Below are positions 32,901-44,314 of a stretch of 64,000 nt of DNA, one piece after another. This stretch comes from Pyropia yezoensis (taxonomy: Eukaryota > Rhodophyta > Bangiophyceae > Bangiales > Bangiaceae): positions 29,048,951 to 29,112,950 of the forward strand of contig CM020620.1 of NCBI GenBank assembly GCA_009829735.1, read 5' to 3'. The position numbers were made by a program, and so were the translations under genes. The notes under the pieces were generated by a model, which saw nothing but the letters and a program-made list of their open reading frames with translations, had not been told where the DNA came from and searched no databases. How positions within the stretch are numbered: position 1 is the stretch's first letter; every line of letters begins with the position of its first letter.

Positions 32901-34654
32901 GTATTGGAATCAAAACCCACAACCGGCCTTTTGGGATACGTATGGGGACGGATCTTCGCGGTGGTGGCGGTCCTCCCTTCTTGCGCGCGACCGCCACCGC
33001 CTCTTGCTTGTCGTTGCGCCGGCCATGCCCGCGTCCTTGGAAGAGCCCCGCACGACGGCGGGCGGAGGCGCTGTCGGCTCGGTGTCGCTGTGTCCAGAGA
33101 TGACCCTTGACTACCTGTCTGACGTGCCCAACGCGCTGCCCCGGATCTTTGAGCAGCGTCGGTGCCCAGCGGGTGACCACGACACGGCTGCCGCGGTGGA
33201 TACAAAGGATATTGAAATGCTCCGCCTGCTGCGCCGCGCCAGTCGCCTGCCAGAGCAGCCTTCAGGCGCCGGCGGTCGGTCGTGCGACCTGTACCTGTGG
33301 GTTCCGCGGCCCGGCCGGTCTGCCCGCGCGTATTCCGTCGCTTGCGGCGAGGAGGCGGGCTCTGGAGGAGGCGACCGCGGCCAAGTCGGTGGCGCATCTT
33401 CTCAGCGGCCACGCGCTCTGCGGACGGCGGCGGCGATTGCGCCCGCGCCCGCCCCCCCCCTCGCGGCCGGCATTGTCGGCGGGACCACCCGGCTTCCGCC
33501 TCCCCCCCCCCCCACCCTCTGACGGCAGAGTCGGGGCTGGCGGCGACGGCCGTGCCGCTGGCGGCCGCTACACGGGGGGTGCCCGCGGCCGTGGTACCGC
33601 GGCGGCGTCGACGGCGGCCGGTGGCCGCCGACGCGGTCACCCCTCGGGTGGCACGCAACCGGGCGGCGGCGGCCGCCGCGAATGCGCGGCGCGCCGTTGC
33701 GCGGGCGGCGGCTCGGGCAGAGACCGCAGCGGCAGCAGTGGCGGCGCTGGCGCCGGCGACAGCGACGGCGCCGGCAACGTCGTCGGCGGCGACGGCCACA
33801 GCGACGGGTGACGCCGACGGCGGCGGACGCGCCCAGGAGAGCAGCGGCGGCATCCGCTCCGGCGGCGGACATACGCCCTTCCCCCCGCCCCCTGCCAGCG
33901 GCTGATGGCTCGCGCTCGCCCTCACCCGCCAGTGGGGGGGTCCACCGCGCCGACTTTCCCAACCCCAACGGGGCACGGAGCGAGACGTGGGTGGTGGGGG
34001 GGGGAGGGAGCGCTGCCGCCGTTGCTTCAACTCCTTGCCGCTGCCGCTGCTGTGGCTTCCGCCACCGCCCCCGCTGCCGCCGCCGCCACCGCCGCGGCGG
34101 CCGCCCACCGCGGGCTGGCCGCCCGGTGCGCCGCTTCCCGCTCCGGCCGGTAGCCCACCACGGCTGGGCGTGCTTGTCGGCCAGCCGCTCGACGCCAGCG
34201 GCGCTACGGCGACGCTGATATGAGACTGACAGCCGGTGAGATGGGCTGAAAATGGCGCGACATCTGTGTCACCCAGCCGTTGCCCTCTGGCTGCGGGCAA
34301 GCAGCACTCGGTCGAACGTCACCGTTTTACTGTGCTCGAGCGGCTGCGCGACTGCCTCTCTCTCCTGCTCCCCCCCATCAGCGCCCCGCCATGCACAGCC
34401 TCCTCCCACTCCTCCTACCACTCCGACGGCGGGATGGCGGTGCCGCCGCCGCCACCCTCACTGCCGCTCCTCCCCTGCGCCCCGCTTCTTTCCCCGCGCC
34501 CTGTTCCGCCCTCTCGCCACGCTCCGCGAAGCCTGCTTCCGTGCCATCGGAGGGTACTTTCCTTCAGTCGCCACTGCCAACGACCAAACCGTTTTTCGTA
34601 CAACACCAAAGCAATGCATGACAATGGAACATATTTCTAAAAACTCTTCTCATC
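32901..34654. other. GC-rich low-complexity DNA, no gene supported
   Basis: Dense GCG/GGC trinucleotide runs give long Ala/Arg/Gly/Pro frames on both strands that contradict each other. The frame after the Myb-like block stays open to 33522 but has no recognisable domain. Confidence 0.4.
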
Positions 34655-34856
34655 GGGCTGCTGGGAGGGGGGTGCCGGCGGCAGCCAATGGCGGGGTTGC
34701 TGGGAGGGGGAGGGGGGGGGGGCTGCTGGCAGGGGGGTGCCGGCGGCAGCCAATGGCGGGGTTGCTGGGAGGGGGAGGGGGGAGGGGCTGCTGGGAGGGG
34801 GGGGGGGGCGGGTGCCTGCGGCAGCCAATGGCGGGGTTGCCGGGAGGGGGAGTGCA
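34655..34856. repeat. G-rich minisatellite, three copies of ~65 bp
   Basis: Three units share GGCAGCCAATGGCGGGGTTG followed by a CTGGGAGGGGGAGGGG-like tail. They start near 34657, 34722 and 34784 and differ mainly in the length of G runs. Potential G-quadruplex former. Confidence 0.8.
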
Positions 34857-35120
34857 ATTTTTCATGGTCGTAGGACTCGACGGGGGGGGGGACGTGTGGT
34901 GAGATCAAATGTCACTCTGGCCGCCAGCGTGGCGCGAGGAGCATGAAGTCTTTCGGAAAAAAACTCGAGCTGGTCTCACGGCGCTTCCATCAGAAACAAA
35001 TGTAGCAGACTCCTAAAGTAGCCTCCCAGTGATGCCCAAGTTGATGAAAATGGCAGGGTGTTCTCGCGAACTCGCTTTCAGTGTGTTCAGGGCGTAAAGT
35101 TCAAGCCCCTCAAATCTGTC

Positions 35121-35149
35121 TGTACTGTACAGTACGTATGTACTGTACA
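35121..35149. promoter_or_regulatory. Palindromic TGTACTGTACA repeat upstream of a gene
   Basis: TGTACTGTAC / AGTACGTATG / TACTGTACA forms an imperfect inverted repeat 180 bases before the start of the 35328 gene. It might be a regulatory dyad; nothing else of note lies between 34857 and 35327. Confidence 0.3.
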
Positions 35150-35327
35150 TCATCGCTCTCACGCCGCACCCTCTCATCGAAGCGCGCGCTGGCCGTGGCA
35201 GGCCTTGTCCCCCCTCGGTCGGGCTGCACGGCTTGCCCATCCCCTCGCCACCCTTCCCCTTGCCCCGCCGCCGCCCCTGCCCTCCGCATCCTCGCTCTCC
35301 CGCCCGCCCCCCCCCCCCCTCCTCACC

Positions 35328-36247
35328 ATGATAGCCCCACCTCTGCTCACGCCGCCCCCCCTCCTCGTCCCGTCGCTGCCGCCCGTCCCCCTCGCCCCCC
35401 CCTCTGGCGCCCCCCCCCCTTCCGCCTCGGCCCCCCTCACGCCCGCCGGCGCCGGCACCATTCCCCCCACCTCCTCCCCCCACCCAGCGACAGGCGCAGC
35501 GCCCGTGTCGACGACGCCGGCTGCCGCCGCCGCCTACCCGCCGCCCCCCCTGGGCGGCTGCCCCGCCCGCGACCGCGCGGCCTACCTGCACCTGCTCGCC
35601 GCCGCCGACGCGTGGCGCGCCACGGCGCGGGCGCTCGGCTTTGACCTCACCGCCGTGCGGCTGACGCCCGCCGCCGCCGAGGCCGCGGGCGGCACCCCGC
35701 CGCTGCTCGACGTGCTCATTGACCGGGGCGTCGGCAGGGGGGGGGGCGGCGGTGCCACGCCGGGTGCCGCCGCGCAGGGCGTCGCCCTGCCGCCACCCCC
35801 GGTGCGAACGGGCCCGACGGCGACGCCGGCGGCGGCGACGGCTGCTGTTGCCGGGGGTGCCAGCCTGCCCCGGCGCAAGTCCACCCTGGCGGGTCGCCCA
35901 GCGGGCGGCAGTCGCCACCACCGGCCGGGGGCCGCTCCCACCAGCCGTGCCGCCGTACCGCCGCCGCCGGTGCCGCCCCTGCCGCCGCCGCCGCCCCCTT
36001 GCCCGCCACATCAGTCGTCGTCGCCGCTGTCGCCGCCGCCGCCACAGCCGACTCCGCGACGCCGTAGCTGTACGGCGACACCACGCGGCGGCGGCGGCAG
36101 CGCCGCCGTCGCCGCCCCCAAGCGAACGGCCGCGGCTGTTGGGCAGCCGCCGGCGGCGGCGGGCAGCGCCGTCAAGCGCCCCCGCCGCACCCGTGGCCAC
36201 CCCGCCGTGGGCGTCCGTGAAGGGGCGGCGGCAGCCGACGCCGCCGC

Positions 36248-36278
<31 letters not shown>

Positions 36279-37246
36279 GTGGCAGCGGGGGGCGGCGGCC
36301 GCGATGCACCCTCCCCGGCGCTGTCATCGTCGGCAGAGGCAGAGGCGGCGGCGGCAGCCGCGCGGGTCGTTGCCACCGCCGCCGCACGGGTGGTGGCCAC
36401 CCCGGCGGCGGCCGGCGCCCCCCCGCGGGCGGCGCCACGGCGGGCGCCGACGCGGCGGTCGCGGACGATGGTGACGGCGCGGATGCCCACGCCCCGCATT
36501 GGCCAGTGTGGCCGGCTGGGGCGGGCCGGCCGGCTGGCGCCCGCCGCCACCGCCCCCAGCCGCCGCCGCCGCACCACGTACGCGTCGCCGACGCCCACCG
36601 CTACCGACCTGTCGGACGAGGACCCCGACAATGACGACGACGGGAGCGACGACGAGGACAGTAACGATGATGACGACGATGACAGCGCCAACAACGACGG
36701 CGATGGCGACGGCGATGGCGACGGCGATGACGTCGACGCGGCGGCGACACACGCGCCGCCGCCCGCCACGGGCGCGGCCACCGCCGCGGCCCCCCCTCCC
36801 CCCCCCCCCGACGGCGCCCCGCCCCCCCCCCGTACGACCCACGCCAGTGGGCCCTCTTTGCCGGCCTCCCCCCCGGGGCCCCCCCCGTCCTCTTTGGGGA
36901 CCCCGTGCGGGTGGAAGCCAAGACCGGCCCCGTCCCGCCCGTCACCTCCCGCTCCCGCGACGCGGTCGCGGCGGACCTTGCCCGCATGAGCGTCATCCAG
37001 TCGGCGGTGAGCGCGGCGGTGGCGGCCGCCGCCGCGTCGGCCGCCGCTGACGAGGCCACCTATGGGGGGTGGGCGGCCAGCGGGTGGGGGGGAGGCGGGG
37101 CGGGCGGGGGGGGGGGGGGAGGGGGTGCGCGCGGTGCCCCGCGGGTGGGCGCGGCCCGCCGGACGGCGCTGCTGGCCGCCCTCAATGGGGGGGTGGGCGA
37201 GCTGCTCGACACGTGGGGGCCGATGGAAGGGGGGGGGGGGGGTTGA
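35328..37246 (+). CDS. Unknown Ala/Pro-rich protein with acidic tract (frame change in a C run)
   Basis: The start is the ATG in CTCACCATGAT at 35328, the first in this frame. The protein begins MIAPPLLTPPP. A compact helical part follows around residues 80-125 (RAAYLHLLAAADAWRATARA, FDLTAVRLTPAAAE), then Pro/Ala-rich linkers, basic patches (KRPRRTRGHP), and a long Asp/Glu/Asn tract (LSDEDPDNDDDGSDDEDS). At the C runs around 36785-36832 the credible frame changes. Downstream it reads YDPRQWALFAGLPPG, VLFGDPVRVEAKTGPVPPV, ARMSVIQSAVSAAV and ends LLDTWGPMEGGGGG. The switch in a homopolymer suggests an assembly error or a real indel; an intron is also possible. Basic plus acidic tracts suggest a nuclear protein. 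It is convergent with the glycyl-tRNA synthetase gene. Confidence 0.5.
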
Positions 37247-37668
37247 CGGTGGGGCCTTTGTCGGGTGCGCAAGGGGGGATGAAGGGGGAAGTCAAGAGGG
37301 GCGCCCGAGAGCGACGCGCCATGAGCGGCAGGTGGGCTCCCTGCCGCACGGCAGTGCGGGGGGGGGGGGAAGGGGTAGGCTGGCCACCTGATGCGAGCAG
37401 CATTGTTCTGTACTGCACTGTGCCGTGCAGCACGGCTGATAGGGATGCGGTGCTGGCCTGCTGCTCTCATGTTTTTTTTTCTGTTTTGAGAGCGCATGTA
37501 GCGGCCAACAACACAAACCAAAAACAAGGTGGGCAACGCCGTCCACGCGAGCCTCCTGCGTCATGATGACAAAGCACCGTCTCGCCACGGGGCCCCCCCT
37601 CTTCCCCTCCTTCCCCACATCACACCATCCCCCACCTCGGATCGCCGCGTGTGGGGCGCTTTCCCCCC
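37247..37668. other. Convergent 3' spacer between host genes
   Basis: 422 bases between the stops of the 35328 gene and the glycyl-tRNA synthetase gene. GC-rich with G runs near 37360 and a T run at 37470-37480. It probably holds both 3' ends. Confidence 0.5.
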
Positions 37669-40600
37669 CTACACGCCTTGCAGCTCGGCCGGGTCAAACC
37701 ACCCCCGCGGCAGCGCCGCGACGCGCGCACACAGGCCGAGGCGGGCGGCGCGCACCGCCGGGTCGTCGGCCATGACCATGACGGCGTCAAAAAAGGCGTC
37801 CACGGGCGCCTTGACGGCGCCCATGGCGGCGACCACGTCCGCAACGCCGGCCGCCGCCGCGACGGCCGCTTCGGCGCGGGCCACCGCGTCGAGGAGGGCC
37901 ACCTCGACAGGCGCCGTCAGCACCGCCGCCGGGTCGTCGGCCGCCTCGGTGGGGGCCGCGGCAGCAGCGTCCAGCGCGGCGGCCGCCGCCGGCGACGCCA
38001 CCAGCCGCGCCGGCCGCGCATGCGTAGCAAGCGCATTGTCCAGGGCGGCGGCCGCGTCACCGCCACCACCACCGCCGCGGAGGCCCGCCAGGTCGGCTGC
38101 CGTCGCCGCCGCCGCCGCCGGGTTGTCCGCCCCGCCCGCCGCCAGCACCGCCCGCACAATGTCGGGCGGCAGCCCGTCGTCGGCAAGGGCGGTGGCGAGG
38201 CGGCGGGACAGAAAGGCGAGTACGTCGGGCACCGCCGCGGCCGCGGCGGGGGTGCCAACCACGTCGGCCGCGGCGGCGACCGCGTCTGCGAGCGACACGG
38301 CCGTCCCCGACGCGCGGAGGGTGGAGAGCACGCCCAGCGCCGCCCGACGCAGTGCGTACGGGTCGGCCGCCGACGTGGGCGCGCAGCCGACCGCAAAGAG
38401 AGCCACAAGCGAGTCGAGGCGGTCCGCGACGGCAAGCAACACCCCTGCGGGTGTGGCCGGCAGGTCGTCCGCCGCCGACCGGGGCAGCACCGCCTCGTAG
38501 ATGGCGGTGGCCGCGCCCGCCGACACCTCCCCCGTCAGCGACGCGTAGTGGCGGCCCATGACGCCGGCAAGGGAGGTAAACTCCACCACCAAAGCTGTGC
38601 CGAGGTCGGCCTTGCACAGGCCAGCCGCGGCGGTAGCGTCGGCCACGTCAGATGCCGCCAGAGGGGACGGCAGAGCGGCAGCCAAGCGGGGAACGAGGGC
38701 GGTCACCCGGTGGGTCTTGTCCAACATGGACCCTGCCTTCTCCTGGAAGGTGAGCCCCGCAAGCGACGGAACAAAGCTGGCCAGCGTCACCCCCTCGGCC
38801 GTGTCCTTTGCGTAGAAAAAGGCGGCATCAGCGTATCGGGCGCGGAGGACAGCCTCGTTGCCTTCCCGAACAGCGCCCTCATCAAACAACGAAGGGTTCC
38901 CGTTGCCGACGGTCACAAAAGCAGGGAGCAGGGTGCCCGGCGATGCCGGGTCTTCGACTGGGAAGTAGCGCTGGTGCTTCCGCATGACAGTAATGAGCAC
39001 GTCGGCGGGCAGGCCCAAAAAGGCGGCGTCAAAGGTGCCCCGCACGGGGAGGGGGTTCTCCACGAGGTGGACCACCTCGTCCATCAGCTCGCCATCCAAG
39101 TAGGCAGGCGGTACAACGCCGCCCGCGGCCGCAGCTACCTCTGCGACGCCCGCTGTGATGCGTGCCCGCCTCTCCGCGGTAGACAGCACCACGCCGACGC
39201 CCGACAGCGCCTTTGAGTAGTCGTCGGCAGCCGCCACGGAGGCCGCCACCGGGACACCGCTGCTGTCCCGCAGACCATACACCAGCCGGTCGGCGGCGAC
39301 GCCTGCGTACCGGACAGCCACCACCTCTGTGCCCAGCAGGGCGAGCAGCGAGCGAACCGGCCGAGAAAAAGAGGCACCGCTGTTGTTCCAACGCATCACC
39401 TTGGTAAACGACAGGCCCGAAACGGCCGCCTCCAGCGCCGGCCCCAGCACGGCCACCGCGTCGACGCCTGCCTCGGCCACCGACAGCCACAGGTAGCCGT
39501 CGCGCTGTTCGGCGGCGCCAATATCGGTCACCCCGTTGGAGCGGAGGAAGCCCGCCGCTGCCTTGGTCGGTGCGCCCTCCGCATCAAACGCGATACGGGC
39601 GGGCGGGCCCCGTACCTCCCGCACCACGTCGGGCGTGCGCGTTGCAACCTCCATGACGGTGGCGGCCAGCCGGCGCGGGGTGGCATCGACAGTGACAGTG
39701 CCGTACGGGAGGCCTAACCCGTCCAGGGCGGACCGCACGCGGGCCTCAAACTGGGTGATGACCGATGTCACAACTCCAGCTGGCAGCTCCTCAGTCCCCA
39801 CCTCAAACACCAGTGTCTCGGTTGTACCTAAGGCCGGCGAAGATGCAGGGGTGTTAGCTGCTGCGGGAGAGCCGTCGTCGTCGTCCGCAACAGCGTCCTC
39901 GGGCAGAAGCGGGAAGGTGCCCGACTTTAGGAGGGGAAAGCCCAACGCTTCCCGCCGCTCCACCCACATCTTGGCCACATCCCGCGCGAGTTTTCGCATG
40001 CGTCCAAAGAAGCGGGCACGCTCCGTAACGCCTACCGCCCCCCGCGCGTCGAGGACGTTGAACACATGGCTGGCCTTGACCAGAAAGGTGTAGGCGGGGA
40101 GCGGCAGCTGCGCGTCCAGCAGCGCCCGCGATTCGGCCTCGTACGCGTCAAAAAAGGCGGCGGTGCGTTCCACATTGGCCACGTCCAAGTAGTATCCGCT
40201 CATCTCCACCTCGGACTGCATCCAAACGTCGCCATACGTGGCGACGGGGGCGGCGGAAGCCGCGTTGCTGCCACCGCCGCCGACGGGGCCACCCCCACCA
40301 CCAAACGCAATGTCCTTGAAATGGGACACCCCCTGCTGGCGCATGAGGATGCGCTCCAGGCCATAGGTAATCTCCAGAGACACCGCGTCGAGCGGCGCCC
40401 CCCCCGCGGCCTGGAAGTAGGTAAACTGGGTGATCTCCATCCCGTCCAGCCACACCTCCCAGCCCAGCCCCCAGGCGCCAAGCGCCGGGCTGGCCCAATT
40501 GTCTTCCACGAACCGAACGTCATGCGCGGCCGTGTCAATGCCCAGGGCTGCGTACGAGCCGAGCAGCAGCGCCTGTGCGTCGGCGGGGGCGGGCTTGATC

Positions 40601-41262
40601 ACCACCTGGAACTGGGTGTGCTGTGCCACCCGGTTGGGGTTCTCCCCATACCGCGCGTCATCGGGGCGGACCGACGGCTCCGCGTACGCGGCGCGCCATG
40701 GCTCCGGACCGAGGGCGCGGAGAAAGGTGGCCGGGTTGAACGTGCCGGCGCCAACCTCTGCATTGTGCGGCTGCATGAGGAGACACCCGTGGGACGCCCA
40801 GTAGGTCTGCAAGCGGGAGATGGCGTCTTGAAAGGTCAGGGCGGGAACAGTAGTGGTGGTGGTGGCGGCGGCGGTGGAAGAGGCGGCGGCCGCCGGCGGC
40901 GTGGGACCCCCATTGGACGACGGCGGGCTGGCCATTGGCACCGCCGTCGAATGCAGCGACGACGCAGACGAGGGCGAAGGCGGAGCGCCGCCAGGCGCGG
41001 ACGCCACCGGGCAACTCCACAGCCGCGGGGGGGTGGCGGCGCCGAGGCGGCCCCACAGCGCGCCACCCCCCAGTGGTGCCAGAAAAGAAGAGCTAGACGT
41101 GGCGCCGCGCCGGAACCACACCGCCGCGCCCACCGGGGACCGCCCCCCCACCGACAATGTAGCCGCGGGGGCGGCCCCCAACGCCGCGCGGGAGAGGGCG
41201 GCGCCGCCGCGGTGGCGCAAGAGCGCCGTGGCAGAGGCGGGGGAGAACGCCAGTTCTGCCAT
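37669..41262 (-). CDS. Glycyl-tRNA synthetase, bacterial-type alpha-beta fusion, organellar
   Basis: Charges tRNA-Gly with glycine. In plants and algae this fused GlyQ-GlyS type (EDD1-like) is nuclear-encoded and works in plastids and mitochondria. The ATG at 41262 gives 1197 residues in one exon. Residues 1-135 are Ala/Ser/Arg-rich with few acids (MAELAFSPASATALLRHRGG), fitting a transit peptide plus linker. The alpha part starts near 139 (LTFQDAISRLQTYWASHGC) and holds EVGAGTFNPATFLRALGPEP, YGENPNRVAQHTQFQVV and FVEDNWASPALGAWGLGWEV. The beta part starts near 483 (LVFEVGTEELPAG) and ends with the anticodon-binding helices (FFDAVMVMADDPAVRAARL). The stop is TAG. Length fits the plant fusion (about 1060-1070) plus a long leader. 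No defect is seen. The cytosolic enzyme must be a separate gene. Confidence 0.96.
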   Translation of the reverse strand: MAELAFSPASATALLRHRGGAALSRAALGAAPAATLSVGGRSPVGAAVWFRRGATSSSSFLAPLGGGALWGRLGAATPPRLWSCPVASAPGGAPPSPSSASSLHSTAVPMASPPSSNGGPTPPAAAASSTAAATTTTTVPALTFQDAISRLQTYWASHGCLLMQPHNAEVGAGTFNPATFLRALGPEPWRAAYAEPSVRPDDARYGENPNRVAQHTQFQVVIKPAPADAQALLLGSYAALGIDTAAHDVRFVEDNWASPALGAWGLGWEVWLDGMEITQFTYFQAAGGAPLDAVSLEITYGLERILMRQQGVSHFKDIAFGGGGGPVGGGGSNAASAAPVATYGDVWMQSEVEMSGYYLDVANVERTAAFFDAYEAESRALLDAQLPLPAYTFLVKASHVFNVLDARGAVGVTERARFFGRMRKLARDVAKMWVERREALGFPLLKSGTFPLLPEDAVADDDDGSPAAANTPASSPALGTTETLVFEVGTEELPAGVVTSVITQFEARVRSALDGLGLPYGTVTVDATPRRLAATVMEVATRTPDVVREVRGPPARIAFDAEGAPTKAAAGFLRSNGVTDIGAAEQRDGYLWLSVAEAGVDAVAVLGPALEAAVSGLSFTKVMRWNNSGASFSRPVRSLLALLGTEVVAVRYAGVAADRLVYGLRDSSGVPVAASVAAADDYSKALSGVGVVLSTAERRARITAGVAEVAAAAGGVVPPAYLDGELMDEVVHLVENPLPVRGTFDAAFLGLPADVLITVMRKHQRYFPVEDPASPGTLLPAFVTVGNGNPSLFDEGAVREGNEAVLRARYADAAFFYAKDTAEGVTLASFVPSLAGLTFQEKAGSMLDKTHRVTALVPRLAAALPSPLAASDVADATAAAGLCKADLGTALVVEFTSLAGVMGRHYASLTGEVSAGAATAIYEAVLPRSAADDLPATPAGVLLAVADRLDSLVALFAVGCAPTSAADPYALRRAALGVLSTLRASGTAVSLADAVAAAADVVGTPAAAAAVPDVLAFLSRRLATALADDGLPPDIVRAVLAAGGADNPAAAAATAADLAGLRGGGGGGDAAAALDNALATHARPARLVASPAAAAALDAAAAAPTEAADDPAAVLTAPVEVALLDAVARAEAAVAAAAGVADVVAAMGAVKAPVDAFFDAVMVMADDPAVRAARLGLCARVAALPRGWFDPAELQGV

Positions 41263-41591
41263 GGCCGCCAGCAGGAGGGCCGCGCGCGGGGAGTGGGTCC
41301 CCAACAAAGAACACCACTGGCGCGCGCTTGGCTCCGGTGGGCGAGGTGGGTGCTGGTCGCCGGCCGCGCCACACAGAGGCAGAGGTGCTGCAGCTGGGCA
41401 ATAGCGCCGGGCTTCGGGGGGATAAAAGGGAGAGGGGGCGGGCGGCTTGACTGGGCGAGACGGCAGGCGGCAGGACTGCCGCGAGGATGGCGAGCGCGAT
41501 CATGTGCATCCGGGGCGATCTCGATGGACTGATATAGAATTTAGAACTACCTACTTTGACGTACTTAGATAACTTGGAGGCCGTCACAGCT

Positions 41592-41654
41592 GCCACCACC
41601 ACCTCCACGACCACCACCGCCACCACCACCACCACCTCTACCACTACCACCGCC
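41592..41654. repeat. CCA/CAC trinucleotide microsatellite
   Basis: Interrupted CCACCACCACC repeats about 300 bases upstream of the glycyl-tRNA synthetase start, in its likely 5' region. Confidence 0.85.
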
Positions 41655-43826
41655 ATCAGCGCCAAGGCCTGCCGGTGGGGCGTCTCCCTCGCCGGTGGTG
41701 GCTTCCGCCGCCACCTCAACGTCAGCACGTTTGCCTCTCCTTGGATAGCGAGCGGCAGCGGCAGCGGCGAGGGCATCAGCGATTGGATTGCGTATGGCTC
41801 GGGCGCCATGCACATACGAGATTAGTATTTTGATTGGGGATGCTATTGATTTTTGATTAGAGCTTCCCATGACATCTGAAAGTTCAAAACAATTAAGTAT
41901 TTCCTGCTCGCCATGTATCTATCTGGCATGCGGTGAAGAGAGCAGCGTGTAGGCTGACGTTTTTGGACCTCCAGGAGGGGCATTATAGTGGTGTCATACA
42001 ATGAGGAGAGGGAACGCTAAGGGGGTGAGGAGGGGTCGCCATCTGATGAACGTTGTTTTATGGTGGCGTCGGCGCGCGGCTTCCTCGGGAAGCTCTCGCA
42101 GATGACTGGACGAGAACGGCGCGAGAAGAGTGAATGCGAGGGGAGGGGGGGGGCTGCTCTTCAATGTAAGAACAGGTGAGACTTTGCGGGGAGCAGGGGC
42201 ATGGGGTGTGATTGCGTGGGTCGCTGCCGTCCCGCTGCCTGGCACACGCTGACGACGCCGCCGAGCTCCGAGGGCGTCACCTGGGTTTCCCGCGAAAGGT
42301 CATCACGGCGAGCCAGGCACAGCTGGCTCGCCTCGGCCGCGCGCTCCTTGCATCGGGGGTGGTGATTTTGACGAAGCGGCCAACGCAGCCTCTCAACGGC
42401 CGCAACGTGCTGTCCTACGGAACGCAGGGCGGGCAGGAGTGACTATTGGGAACAGCTTGGAGGAGGGGGGAAGGGGGATGGGTGAGAGGGGACGAAGGTG
42501 GAGAAGAGACGGAGGGAGTTCACGGAGGGCTGGTTTTCATGGGACTTCCAGCTGCTGCCGGGGTATGCCTTGGTCGGTGGTTGTCTGTACTCACTCTTAC
42601 ACATAGCTGCGGACGTGCCAACGCCTCTCGGAGGGTTGGCGTGAGAACGGGGGCCTCCCCGCATGTGTGATGCGGGGGGGCGACTGGGCTGCCTGTGGAT
42701 AAAGAGCGCGAGAATGGACCGAACGGACAGTGAGAGAGGGGGCGGCTGCGGGGGTGGACAGATGGGCGTAGCCCAGGTGGCACGGCGGTGACGGGAGGCG
42801 ACTGTTCGAAACCTACCCGGGGCCAACTTGTGTTCCAGAAGTCGATACTATATGATATTTCGTGTAATTTTTTACGGTTATCAAGGTCATGAGGTGTAAG
42901 TGTTATCCCAAGGATTCTATAGGCTGATGCCCCACGACCTTGCTGCGCTGCGGGCCATCCGTTTACAGCTGCGGCCAGGATGGGTCGAGAGCGCGGCGCG
43001 CGGCGCGGCGGGGGCGCCCCCCCTCCCCCCCCTAGCCAGTCTGGACCTAATGTCGACCATTCTCGATGAGATCCTTGGTCTCTGTGTACTGCATGAGATG
43101 CACGACATACCACTTTGTAGAGGAGACTGAGGGGAGCCAGATGGTATTTTTTATTTTCTGAGTGCTCTTGTTCTCTCTGAGCTATGAGAAGAGAAGGAAA
43201 AAGTAGTGTCAGTTATCTGCTCACTAATGTCGACCACGTCTTGGGGCCAATGGGGGCACCCGATCTGCTCACCGGCGCGGGCTGCGGTGCGCTGCAAGCG
43301 AATCATTCTTGCTGAGTGTGGCCCGACCACCCCTTTGGTGCCACAAGGGTGCCGAAAGTCTCTGAGAATAATACACTCTGTAGCAGAGAAAAAAGCACAG
43401 CAAAAAGAGAGTTGAGGCTCAGGTCTTGATGCATGACAAGAAAAACAACAACGGCTATGTGTATCCATTTTTGGAAGGCCTGACGCCCAGGCCATGTGTG
43501 CTTCTCTTGTTCTTGACTTGGAAGTAGCAGACAAAAAGAAAAGAAAATACTTCGGTCACGAGTCTGCCTCCTGGGGGCCTCCAGGAGACCCTGGTGTGGT
43601 CAACATTTTGGACAGTGGTCGACATTGCAAACAGACTAGCTAGGTGCACGCCACCCCCCCTTCCCAACACCGCGGGCGCGCCCCCACGCCCAGTTACCTA
43701 CAGACCCCTGACCAACCGTTTATTGCCGAATTGACCACATTTGCCAGATTGGAGCGGTTAGGGTGGCAATGTTCTGCCACGTGTACCTATTCGGTTGGGG
43801 TTTGCTGTTGAAGGGCGTACTCCTGA
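41655..43826. other. Intergenic DNA, no gene recognised
   Basis: Several short open frames, for example 42212-42442 plus (ending GRNVLSYGTQGGQE), 42520-43113 minus and 43151-43534 minus. None has a familiar domain or supporting context. An AT-rich patch lies at 42845-42880. Confidence 0.4.
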
Positions 43827-43891
43827 GGCCCGTTCGCAGTCTCGCTTCGTATAAACATAACGCCGCTCTGATTGGATGAACGCGCTATACG

Positions 43892-43950
43892 GGCGTTATA
43901 ACGTTATGACATACGCGAGCGGCTCGCGTATGTCATAACGTTATAACGCC
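43892..43950. repeat. Perfect palindrome, 29-bp arms, 1-base centre
   Basis: The left arm runs GGCGTTATAACGTTATGACA to TACGCGAGC (43892-43920), the centre is G at 43921, and the right arm (43922-43950) is its exact complement. It lies just inside the left terminal repeat of the Harbinger derivative. The GGCGTTATAACG core recurs near the right terminal repeat (44530-44548). It can form a cruciform. Confidence 0.95.
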
Positions 43951-44077
43951 GTCCCCGTCAAAAAATTCATTTACATAAAATGTTCTAATTCCTCGCCGCC
44001 TCGCCGACAGCCACACGAGAGTAGCAGACCTCGCAGGACCCCTTGACCGCACCCTCTGCCACGCGCTAGCCAGCTCT

Positions 44078-44314
44078 TCACTGGCTGGTACACCCCCCCC
44101 TCCATCGCGGCCTGAGCACGTCCACCAACTCATGGAAAGCGGCTGCCGGCATACGCATCGCCCGGCCAAAGTGTTGCCCGTATGTTGCCTGCACGTCGTC
44201 AAAAGTCACTCGACGGCTCAGGCCCGATGGTGAAGACAGAGTACCTCGGTAGTACACGGCGCCTGCTACTGAAGCAGCAAACTGCCCGAATCGCAGGAAG
44301 GAGGGGGTATCCAT
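44078..44314 (-). pseudogene. PIF/Harbinger transposase N-terminal remnant
   Basis: 78-residue minus-strand frame from an ATG at 44314. The segment FGRAMRMPAAAFHELVDVLRPRW matches the conserved region before the DDE nuclease in PIF/Harbinger transposases (pattern FRM-x3-F-x2-L-x3-L-x-P). The nuclease domain with its DDE triad, normally 250 or more residues further, is absent because the element is internally deleted. It fits the terminal repeats and 3-bp duplication of the surrounding element. Confidence 0.6.

Noticed and set aside
31000-36200. Long open frames on the minus strand (395-520 codons) opposite the GC-rich region
   Set aside because: They consist of Ala/Arg/Gly/Pro low complexity, overlap better candidates and contradict each other between frames. 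High GC makes stops rare.
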